Assembly (NCBI GenBank): GCA_907165135.1
Contig: OU015567.1
Coordinates: 10,793,001-10,857,000 of the forward strand
DNA length: 64,000 bases
DNA from: Oikopleura dioica
Taxonomy: Eukaryota > Chordata > Appendicularia > Copelata > Oikopleuridae
Direction: 5' to 3'
Shown piece after piece: positions 36,378 through 46,105 of this stretch (the first letter of the stretch is position 1; the number at the start of each line of letters is the position of its first letter). The position numbers and the translations under genes were made by a program. Under the pieces are notes generated by a model, which did no database searches, was not told where the DNA came from, and saw nothing but the letters and a program-made list of their open reading frames with translations.

Positions 36378-36921
36378 CTATTTATTTGCAACAGAAATAA
36401 AGGCAGGTAGAATAAACCAGATCGACCAGATGCCGATCAGAAACTCGATAAAGTGGCTTTGAATATAATTTACGGCGATGACAAATTTCTGGAAACACGG
36501 GTGATCTTTGTATTCCTCTGATATCGAATTGACCACGTACACGAATACTAGGGCGACGAAAATAAGCATGATCGCGCGTATCTCTTTGATAAAGAAATTC
36601 GAACTAGTCGAAATTCTGATTATAATGCCGGATGTCGGCTTTTCGTAAAGAGCAAGTGCAGTTGGACTTATTTCGCATTCTTTCCGCAGTATTTTATAGC
36701 GTCGCTGCAAATCTAACAAAATATGACGGTGATTCTTTAGGAAAATTTTTCGTACCTTTGAACTTGAGCAGCTTTTTGGTCACCGCGGAGCTAAAGGAAA
36801 ACCAGCAGATTGTCAAGATCCAGTACAGCGGGTTCGAGCGGTTTCTATTTGCTGTTCGAAGAATCAACCCAGATAGTAAAATCCAAGAGAACCAAACGTC
36901 TTTTGTAAACACTTGCTCCAT
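36378..36921 (-). CDS. Small four-pass membrane protein, family unknown
   Basis: Two exons: ATG at 36921 to a GT donor near 36760 (after LLKFKG), then from an acceptor near 36716 to the TAA at 36378. About 178 residues. Four hydrophobic segments: VWFSWILLSGLILR, LYWILTICWFSFSS, RAIMLIFVALVFVYVV and FIEFLIGIWSIWFILPAFIS, separated by short basic or acidic loops. No signature of a known channel or transporter. The intron is about 44 nt, typical for this genome. It is divergent from the small open frame at 37096. Confidence 0.6.
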
Positions 36922-37095
36922 TGTCTCTCAGATGCTCAACTTTTGTGCGTCTTTTTTTTCTCTATATTTAGGACTTCGAGAATAGGATGCCTTTTGAATG
37001 GCCAATTTTAAAATTCTCGCCAACTGACGTGGTGCAAATCCAGTGAAGATCATGGTCAGCGAAACTCTGATTGATGTTCTTATTCAAGAATTTCT

Positions 37096-37263
37096 ATGTC
37101 GGACTTGGCAGACGAAGTAATATCGAAAAATAATAGTCTTTTAGCGGACGCATTAAAGCAGCAGCTGTATCCGTTACCTTCAATCAAAATCGGCGCGTAC
37201 GTTGAACCTATTGTGAGCTTCATAAAGTGTCATAAAAGTCGTGAGATTTTTATGAGGAAGTAG
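37096..37263 (+). CDS. Possible small protein, 55 residues
   Basis: ATG at 37096, TAG at 37261. The sequence is protein-like (MSDLADEVISKNNSLLADAL, then PLPSIKIGAYVEPI) without low-complexity bias and has no known domain. It ends 76 nt before the next + strand start codon. It could be a separate microprotein, an upstream open frame, or an exon of an undetected gene. Confidence 0.3.
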   Translation: MSDLADEVISKNNSLLADALKQQLYPLPSIKIGAYVEPIVSFIKCHKSREIFMRK

Positions 37264-37339
37264 GGATTTACTTTTTTCGACGCAGGATATTTCAAAAGAT
37301 GTTTGTGATTGAAAGAGATTAAACTTTTTTGAGTTGACC

Positions 37340-40300
37340 ATGATTTTGACTCTTTGGTTTATTCAAGCGCTTATTGCAAGTGCGCAGAGATACAGAGATG
37401 ACGACTCTTACAGTAGAGAGTCGGAATCTTCCAGCTTTGACAGGGCTTCAACCCCTGGAATAACATTTAGACAATTCATGAATATACTCGACCATCGCCT
37501 CAGAAAGTTCGAAGAAAGCATAAACGGTCAGTCACTATGTTTTTCAAGGGCACCACGTAAGAATTTTAAAGATCGAGGGCGTTGATGTTCTATTCTCACT
37601 CTCTATGACGAATTTTTGGCTTAAATTTGGGGCTTAAATTTTTCATGTGCGGGCAAGCTTGCCGTTGTTGATAACCTCTGTAGAGGAAAAAAGAGAATGC
37701 CTGAAGAATATGAAAAATAACAATTTTAATTTTACCCGATTTCTGTACAGTCAATGCGGTGGAAAGATTTTCTTACTTATCAACTTACCATTCAACTGAT
37801 GCCTTACTTAGATAAAACCGACAAGAAAATTGCAGACCTGCGAGAAGAGTTCAGTCGTCAACTTGATGAAATCAAGAGCAATGGAATGGTTCATGATGTT
37901 ACAAACACAAGGGATTACGAAGATAGACTTGAAGAGACCAACCTGTGGCTGCAGAAACTCGACAATGATTTTGAATCGTTTCAGACGAAGACTGACGAAT
38001 CAATCGGTGAATTAGGGCGATTGACTGAAAGCCTCGTTACTCGAACATCTCAGTTAGAGAATAAAAGCGAAAATTCGGATATCAAAAATACGAATTCTAT
38101 GGATGGATCGCTTTTAAGTAGTGTCAATGACAATAAACGGAAGATTTCCGAATTGGAAGATCAAATTGTGACAACGAGAGTAATTCAAATAAATGATGAA
38201 CGAGCTCTGGAAAATCTTAATCGAACAGTCGAATCTCTCCGACAACATTCGATGACTCCTTCGAGTTCTGGAACGAGTCCCGAAATCACCCAGCGAATCG
38301 AAAAACTCGAAGAAGACGTTCATAAAATAAGGACAAGCGAGAACGATGAGCTCGACGAGCTTTACGAAACTGTCCTGGAGAATAAAAACGAACAAAATGC
38401 TAGAATAACAAAACTCGAAAAGGATTTACTTCAGAAATCAGTCGATTTCAAAAATTATCATGAGCACGAGAAGACTGCAGATCTTGCGTTGGCAAAGAAG
38501 ATTCAAGCGATTGAAAACGAACTAGAAAATGAAAAGAAAGATTTGGAAAATTTTATAAGCGAGGTTGGCCATGGAGATTTCGGATTTATAACCAAGAAGA
38601 TTGTCGATTTGGGCAATGATCTCGAGCAATTGTTCACAAAATTTGAAAATTTTAAAAATGAAGAGTTCGCGCAAGAAGAAAGGCTTGATTCCGTCCTTCG
38701 AAGGGCAGAATTAATGAAAGAGTCGATCTTGAATCTCCAGAAGACCGACGAAGACTTCTTATTCCGACTTGTTGATGTCGAAACAAGAATTCAAAACGGA
38801 TACTCTCCCGGCAGTGGTGGGCCTTCATCGACTAGCATTGAGCAGATAAGCTATCAATTGAACAAGTTCAAAAGTTTTCTACGCGAAATGAAGTCGCAAA
38901 CAAACGAGATGAAGGATCAAATCAAGAGTCTTGAGGATAAAACATCATTAGAGTACTCTTCGTTATCAAGAAATCAAACTCGATACGAGACCGCACTTTC
39001 AAAAATACAGGAAAACTCCGAGAAAAAATGTATCGAACTTGAAGCCTCTTTATCAAAATTAGAAAAGCAACAAAAAGAAGCCGAGATGGCTTGTGAATCT
39101 AAAGTTGGGGCCCTTCAAGATAAAGTTGCAGCTGATCTACTGAGCATCGAGGAAAATACTGTCTCAAGTAGAGATTACTGCGAGGATAAAATCAAGAAAG
39201 AGTTCGAAGCACGAATTCATTCTCGAAAATTATAGATATTTTTGAACTCTATGAAAGGCGCTTTCATCAACGATCATCGACACACAAGAAGATATTGAAA
39301 ATAAACTGGCATCAGTTGAGAACGATATCGCCAGAAAAATAGCTCAATCATCTCAAAACTCTGAGATTCCGGCTTCAATTAAAAATGACCTTGAAAAGGT
39401 GAAAAAACAAAATGAATACGAAAGTCGTCAGATCGAAGAACTCAAGAAATCATTCCAGTCTTGTACCAGAGAAGATGATTTGTTACCCCTTCAAAGGTCT
39501 GTAAAAGCCCTGGAAGTGTCAACAACCGCCATATCAGAAAAACTAGTTGAGGACACAAATAGCATGGATACTCTTATTAATAAACTCTCTGTTGAGTTCC
39601 ACGAGCTTGAGCTCAACTTTGATAAGCTCATGGACTCGATGAATTCACAATCATCAGACACAGGCGTTAGTTCTACTGTTGTTGCCGCGCTGGAAGTGAA
39701 AATAGACAAAGTCAAGACTAATTTCTTCGATGCTCAAAAGGACTTCCAAGATTTCAAGAATCAACTGTATTTGCTTGACGCAAAGTTGGATAATCAAAAC
39801 GAGAATATTAAAAACATGTCGAGGCACACTCATTCTTTACCACAAGAGCTCGTTGCCCTGGAGAACAAAATGAAGGAGTTACAAGACGAACTTGATAGAG
39901 CTAAAAAAGAAGGCATAAGCATTAATAATGTTCAAACAACACCAGCGCCAACTTCAAATACACGATATCCAGCTGCCGATAACTGGGGATCGTGGCAATC
40001 CTGTTCTGTAACATGTGGAAGAGGGACAAAACGAAGATACAATAATAATTTAAGCTCCAGTAACAGGGTTCAGAACGTTCCCTGTGAGGAAAAACCTTGT
40101 GTTAGCTGGTCGAGTTGGTCTTCTTGTTCAAAAACATGCGGAACAGGAGAACGACGAAGAGAAAACCTTACGAGTATGGACATGTTCAATAGCGAATCAC
40201 AGAAGGAAGCCTGTAATACACAGCCCTGTCCAGCGGAGATTCCATGGTCACAGGTTCGTTGCAGGAAAGAAATTTTAATTATGCAGATTTTAAGTGGTCT

Positions 40301-41871
40301 GTTTGTACAAAAACCTGTGGTGGAGGAAGACGCACCAGGCATAGTGGGTCAGAAGTGGAGAATGACCGATGTAATACAGTGGTAAGTTATTGTTAATCTT
40401 AGGATTGAAATATTAAATTGATTTTCAGAACTGTCCGGGGTGGACTGAATGGTCTGAGTGCTCCGCAACATGCGATGGTGGCACTAAAACTCGAAATTAC
40501 ATACAATATAATAGCTTTAATCAGCCGAGATCTGTCGATGAAGAAGAACGTGTTTGCAATAGAGTTACTTGTCCATGGACAGAATGGTCAGACTGCAGCG
40601 TTACGTGCGGTGAAGGATTTAAGTCGAGAAGAAGAGGAGACCGAGAATATAAAAGAAGATGCATAATGTCGGCATGTACCGAGACAACGCCGTTCTTTAA
40701 TACAACACCACCACCGAATGGTGACGGGATGATGGGAGAAATCGTAATTATCGGTGGAAGAAGAGGCAGAAGTGATAAAATTGGCCCGAAAACAGTTAAG
40801 GAAAGGGATAATTTTATCTAAAATTTAATAAAATTTCGATTATGTCATCCTCAAAAAGAGTATACAACTTTCTGATGGATCAGAGGAAATTTGGAGCACC
40901 GACTTTGAGTTGGGGTGGCATCGATCATGTTCAGTTAGCTTCGGTAACTGCTGATAAATGCTCATTATTAATTTATTATAAAATTGAGGCGGTAGAATTT
41001 ATGTCATCGGCGGAAGCTTTACTGGTCAGAACATTTACGAAGTCTCTCACTCGAACACACGGAAGCTCAATACAGAACTGACCTCGAAGTTTTACTATCA
41101 TTCTTGTGCAATAATGAACAATAGAGTCTGGATTGTTGCCGGTTCAGGAGGTCAAGGAAAGAATGCGGTTTCATTTGATATCGGTTTCCGCCAAGAGAGG
41201 TAGAGTAAAAGAACAATCTTGAGTTACATCTTTTATTAGATTCGAACCGATTCTACGCGACTCACATTACGGTGGTGCATTAGTGGCGTTGCATGATGAA
41301 TACTTGCTAATCTCTGGTATTTATTAATATTAAAATATATCAATGAATGTATCAAGGTGGTAACTCTCCTCGAGCGAACTCAATGGAAGCTTTAATTGAT
41401 GGCCGTACTTCGTGGTCATTTTCATCTTCACTGCCAGAGAGAATTTCTGGACATCAAATGATAGCCGATCCTGAGAGCAATAAGATGTTTGCCCTCGGTG
41501 GTTATGATGGACACAAAGAAAGAAACGAAATTTACATGGTACTCGATTATAGATCATTTCATTGCTTTGAATGATTAATTTCAGATCGACATGAGCTGTG
41601 TAGTCGCCAAGCAATGCCGCCTCAACTCTCCAGCGTGGAGCAAGGCCGGAACGTTGCACAGTCCGCGAGACAGCCATGTTTCCGTTCTCTACCGCAATAA
41701 AATCTATTCCTTTGGAGGTAGGATTCTCGAAGACAATATGCAAGAAAAGGTTACTTTTTAGGCTTCACGAGAACATCATTGCCAGACGAGTTCTTTTCGT
41801 TGGAGAGTATGAACTCAGAAATCATGAGCACCTCGCATTCCCTCAATTCGCATACCGCGGTTTTACTGTAA
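37340..41871 (+). CDS. Secreted coiled-coil / five TSP1 / Kelch-propeller protein
   Basis: Large extracellular protein. A signal peptide (MILTLWFIQALIASAQ) is followed by about 800 residues of Glu/Lys/Leu coiled coil, then five thrombospondin type 1 repeats (WGSWQSCSVTCGRG, WSSWSSCSKTCGTG, FKWSVCTKTCGGG, WTEWSECSATCDGG, WTEWSDCSVTCGEG), then Kelch blades (GEIVIIGGRRGR, GGRIYVIGGSFTG, MFALGGYDGHKE, NKIYSFGG). Exons are 37340-37526, 37767-39205, 39258-40257, 40287-40381, 40429-40794, 40859 onward, with the last ending at TAA 41869. The join 40794/40859 is a canonical GT-AG, phase 0, and fuses TSP1 and Kelch parts within a blade; the Kelch frame has no start of its own. Intron 39206-39257 reads best as GA-AG and 40258-40286 is only 29 nt. 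The role is unknown; an extracellular matrix or house-secretion role is a guess. Confidence 0.75.
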
Positions 41872-42171
41872 ATAAAGCGCCATTGAATATTTAATTGATT
41901 CGAGTTGAATTCTACGCGGGGAGTAAAGTTTGTCTAAGCGTTCTACTACGATTCTCCAAACAAAGCGCCCTCGGGGTGAGTTAGCTCCTGCGCTTGTCCC
42001 CAATAACAAAATCTCGCGCCACATAAGTGTGTTCTATCGACTGCCGAATTTTGATTTGACTGTTACAGTTAGTTAATAACATCTACGCGCAGCCAGCCAT
42101 GCGAGGCCTTTTTCAATTCTATCTGATAATGGGCTGAGAATAAAAGAGAGAGAGAGAAGGGAATAAGAAGA

Positions 42172-42622
42172 ATGGACTTCCGAGAACATGTTCTTGCGAC
42201 TTTTGAAAGAGAGATATCTGAAATAAGAAGATATTGGGTCTGGATTCTGATTCTGAGCATTGTGCTCTTTGGGTTCTTTGTTATCACCATTCAAATTGCC
42301 TTTACCTTCTATCTCAGTTGGCTAGCAGTGGCAATATGTAAGTTTTATATTATTTTTTTATCGATAAAAAGATGAATGGCAAATATTGAATATTTGCTAA
42401 ACCACTAACCTTTTGTGCAACGGGTTTTGTTCAGGGGCACTGCTTGGCTTTATAAATATTGGCATAGCCTGCGTTATTTTCGAAAACCTCTTTTGGCCTT
42501 GGTATCTGACAAATGTTGATCCAAATGATCCAAGAATCAACTGTACCTATGAAGAATACTGTGGACAACATGCTGAAGAGCATACAACGGAATCTCAGGA
42601 AAAGGTTCGAAATTTATTTTAA
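42172..42622 (+). CDS. Small multi-pass membrane protein, family unknown
   Basis: Exons 42172-42337 and 42435-42622 sum to 354 nt, giving 117 residues. The N-terminal cytosolic helix (FREHVLATFEREISEIRRY) is followed by three closely spaced hydrophobic segments (WILILSIVLFGFFVITIQIAF, FYLSWLAVAIW, LGFINIGIACVIFENLFW), then a short tail with two Cys (INCTYEEYC) and an acidic end. Not recognised. Its stop codon is only 9 bp from that of a minus-strand microprotein gene, so their 3' UTRs must overlap. Confidence 0.6.
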
Positions 42623-42631
42623 TGCACAAAC

Positions 42632-42805
42632 TTAAATAGCTTCGGTTGGGATTTCCTCTAGCTTTTTTCTTCTTCTCTTTTCATAGTCGCATAACAGCTT
42701 CAATCCGATAAAGTAGCAAAAGTATGAAAATATCGTCAAACCCAAGAAAACATCGCACCAAGCGTGAAAAAGAACAAGTCCGCTTCGTATCGGTCTCTTG
42801 GCCAT
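42632..42805 (-). CDS. 57-residue single-pass membrane microprotein
   Basis: Unspliced frame from ATG 42805 to TAA 42632-42634. The N-terminus is basic (MAKRPIRSG), followed by a hydrophobic stretch (LVLFHAWCDVFLGLTIFSYFCYFIG), a strongly basic flank (DYEKRRRKKLEE) and IPTEAI at the C-terminus. The charge pattern suggests one helix in the ER or inner mitochondrial membrane. It resembles small integral membrane proteins in design; no family assigned. Composition and the tidy topology argue for a real gene despite its length. Confidence 0.55.
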   Translation of the reverse strand: MAKRPIRSGLVLFHAWCDVFLGLTIFSYFCYFIGLKLLCDYEKRRRKKLEEIPTEAI

Positions 42806-43003
42806 TTTATATTTCTCCTTTCAAAATTAACTTCAAAAACCGATTGCAGTTTAATATGCAGGACGAAGTGGCCGATTATCCCAGAAACTAATTAAAGTGC
42901 ATGAGTGTTTATTTCGGGAGTTTTCTTAGCATTCACCTGAGATTCAGGGTCGAAAAAGATATACAAAAAGGAGACTTGATTAAAAATTTTTTCGAACTTC
43001 AAT

Positions 43004-44208
43004 GACCAGGAACTCTGCCCAATTTGCAATGGTGCTGATGAAGACTGCATCGTTCGTCCCTCGACTCCGAAAGCTGACCTAAGTCGCCCTTCACCGATCA
43101 AAGAAGATCTCGACGAAGAAGAGGATATTCTTGTCTTACCGAAACCTGATATCGATGTTGGCTTAGCTTCCACGCCAATTAGAAGTAACCTTGTTGTCAA
43201 GACTCCAAAGAGCACGCGGCCGGAACCTGATGAAAGACTTCTCCTTGAGACTCCGGTCTTTCATTCAAGATCAACCACACGCGCTACAACGCCTAGCCGT
43301 GAATTAGACACTACTCCCGTAGCCACGCCTTCCCGAAAGATCCACACCAGAAGGTCACACATGGACAACAGAACTCCGCAAAATGTAAAGTTCAGCGAGG
43401 AGACAGTGCGGTCGGTTTCATGCACGCTTAGTTTGAAGGTAATTAACGCATCAGTGCGGCTTGTTTTTCACAAAAATAAACGATGAAGTTATTCAAGCGT
43501 AACTTGTTGATTTTAAGTCTGAGACTCAAAGCCTCCAAGAAGAAAAACTTCTGCGCTCTCTTGCCACTCCAACGCGAGTTGAGATCCCAAGAAGGACACC
43601 CCGCCGTTCGAGAGACTCATCGAAGGGACGCGATACGCCCGCCCGCAGAGAGTCCTCTCGACGTGAATCTCGTGGGAGAGATCGAAGACCTCGCAGGAAC
43701 GATCCTTGAAATCGTCAGCTAATCATATAACTCCTATAAATACATTTACAGATTTTCAAGATCCAAAAACAGAAGTAACAGCCGCAAAAGCCGAGATAGC
43801 AAAAGTAGAGAGGGCTCGAAAAATCGCCGAAAATCCAAGAGCCCTCGAACATCCCAAAGTCAATCTCGCGACACTTCGAAAAGCAGAGCCTCAAGAGATA
43901 GCTCGAAATCCCGTTCAAGGGACCATTCAAAATCTCGTTCCCGCGATCGTTCCAAATCACGTTCTAGGGATCATTCGAGGGATTCTGCAGTTGATGAAAA
44001 AAGGTCGAAGAGATCGTCAACAGCTTTGAGCAATAATCGATCGAGTCTTTACGGTAGCTTCAAGAACAAAGACGAGCCTTATATTTTAACTGATGCGCCG
44101 CTGGAGCTCAGCTTCGATGAAAGAAAATCAAAGACACCCTTGAATCCTCGACAACGCAAAGAAAGATCCAGGCAGCGGCGACGACGACGTCGAACTTTGG
44201 ATTTTTAG
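43004..44208 (+). CDS. Arg/Ser-rich nuclear protein with N-terminal CPIC motif (5' end unresolved)
   Basis: Not recognised as a named family. The first supported exon contains ELCPICNGADEDC, a possible half zinc site, then many Thr-Pro and Ser-Pro sites. Exon 2 begins SETQSLQEEKLLRSL and turns into an Arg/Ser-rich tract; exon 3 has long RS dipeptide runs (SKSRSRDHSKSRSRDRSKSR) and ends DEPYILTDAPLELSFDE plus a basic tail, TAG at 44206. RS tracts point to a pre-mRNA splicing or speckle role. No RRM domain is seen. The intron 43697-43751 works only as GA-AG. The start codon was not found: an ATG frame from 42901 reaches the first exon only with a one-base shift near 42980-43000. Confidence 0.6.
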
Positions 44209-44623
44209 TATTTATCCGAATTAATCTTACTAGCTCAATTCTCCAAGAGTTCACAAGCAGCAATGTGATCTTCTATATCTCCATATCTAAAACGTTCCAG
44301 ACATTTTGTACATTTTGAAACACTTTTCTGTAAGCTTTTTCTGTATTAGGATATTACACAAACGAGTAAATCTAAAAACAAAGATACTTATTTATTTGCT
44401 TGAATATTGAAGTCAGCTCGTATTTGATCCATCCGTCGTTGTTTTCTTCTTTGCTCGTGGTCTGTGACAATTTCGCTTTTCAGAGACTATCGACACTGTG
44501 TCGATTTAGAAGAAAAAAATAATAATAGCTCTTCCTGGTATAATACAGGGATCTGACAGCTCTCTCTTTCTGTTCAGAGGGGGGACTTCGGGAACATTTC
44601 AGTTAAAGTTTCGAGACGGGTAA

Positions 44624-45235
44624 TTACCTAAGGCTGATTTTGTTTTCAAGACCGAGAAGATAAGCCGAAGATTTGACAACTAATGGTATATCCTTGCGTT
44701 TCAGATATTCTTTCCGCGCTTTTGCAGACAGTGCACCCTAAGGATTAAGCGTCAGTAACTTTGGTGCGACTTCAGTCGCTTACTGGAACATCTTCTGTAG
44801 TGGACGTATTATCGTTTTTGAGAATGTCATGAATTGTCACTTGCTTTTGACGTTTCGAAATTTTGAGGGAGAGATTGTGGATCTCCTTTTGAAAATCGGT
44901 TGAACCTGGCATCTGACAGCTATATTTCTCACCTGAGCATTTCGATGCCGAACATTGGATTTGAACGTCTCGACGCACTTTCTATACACGTAAACGAGCA
45001 GAAGCATGCCTGCTATGAAAAGACTCGCGTATGCCCACTCTGAAATTGGCTCCTTCTACGAAAAATATTAGTGTCTACCTTTGTAGATTTCAAGCGTTTC
45101 ATTATCAAGGTCTCCTTCCCAGACTCCACTACCTCTTACGTATTTCTCTTGGATAAACTTTACGCTGTTTTCAATGGAAAGAATCTCTATTTTTGCAACG
45201 TTCTTATAATGAAAAACAAGCCTGCTTATGATCAT
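44624..45235 (-). CDS. Single-pass membrane protein, family unknown
   Basis: ATG at 45235; the extracellular part ends IQEKY, then a GTAAG intron joins to EPISEWAYASLFIAGMLLLV, a single transmembrane helix, followed by YVYRKCVETFKSN. The cytosolic part holds FQKEIHNLSLKISKRQKQ, an acidic patch (NDNTSTTEDVP), and a last exon (LSAKARKEYLKRKDIP, ending GLENKISLR) with TAA at 44624-44626. The splice around 44930-44960 is ambiguous (several short alternatives). No signal peptide is evident, so it may be a reverse-signal-anchor protein or lack its first exon. No family assigned. Confidence 0.5.
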
Positions 45236-46105
45236 ACGATGTCGTCGTTGTTAGCTGGGTAGTCGACATTTCTCTTCCTCTATCTCTGATTCTCCGTCCT
45301 CTCTCTCCTCATGCAGCTTATTAATTTTTACCGCAACCGTACATTAGCGGTCTCCCACCAATTCGGTTTTGATCCTCTGAACTGACCCTAATCTTGAGTT
45401 CGGAAGGTGCTACAGTAGCACTGCTACTCATAAACTGCAAGTTGAACTGATTTTATGCACTCTCCGACATTTTTCATCTTTATATATCCAATCAATAAGG
45501 ATTAAGTCCTTTCTTATTGCAGACTTCATACTGCAGTATTACTAATACTGTATTAGATAATTTATCTTAAAATACTTCTAGACTTTCTAAAGATATTTAT
45601 TCATAAAAAATCTTGTTTTCCCCTCTACAGCGGTAGTAGAATACCAGATAAAATCGCCGGAATTTTCATAAATATCATCGGTGATGGAATACACTTGTTT
45701 CGACCTTGATCTTCATCATAAGGGTTTAATAATAAAACCAAAGAAAAAGACGCTAATGAAGTGCGCGAGCCAATAGGAGCAATTTTCAAGAACAGACTGA
45801 GACTCGTCGTCTTCCCGACTTATTCTCCTGCACTCTGTGCAGTGCACAGTGGTGGTTCATTTTTCGACGGGCATCTATCAGAGAAAATTCTGACCTGTTA
45901 CTTTCCAGTTGTTTCCTTGTAAATATCATATTGAAAATATGCACTACAATTGTGATTGCTATTATCTCAACTTGAGATTCTCAAGGCTTCAATCTCAAGT
46001 ATTAGTAATGCTGCGTTACCGATATTTTTCTTTACGATGCCATCAACTGATTCAGTCTTTCAGAAAGACAAACGTACTTTTTCTCTGGATAAAAATTCTG
46101 TTTAG
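45236..46105. other. Intergenic, divergent upstream region
   Basis: About 870 bp between two divergently transcribed genes, with short inverted repeats (for example ACTGCAGTATTACTAATACTG near 45532). The AG directly before the ALS2 ATG (46104-46105) is a splice acceptor, either for a 5' UTR intron or for spliced-leader trans-splicing. No gene seen. Confidence 0.45.

Noticed and set aside
40842-41081. Separate gene starting at ATG 40842 (79 codons)
   Set aside because: Its frame is not the Kelch frame. The Kelch frame begins after an acceptor at 40858 and joins the TSP1 exon in phase, so this ATG lies in an intron.
37340-41871. Operon of two genes with 20-bp spacing (TSP1 and Kelch)
   Set aside because: The splice-phase match and a Kelch blade completed across the junction favour one gene.
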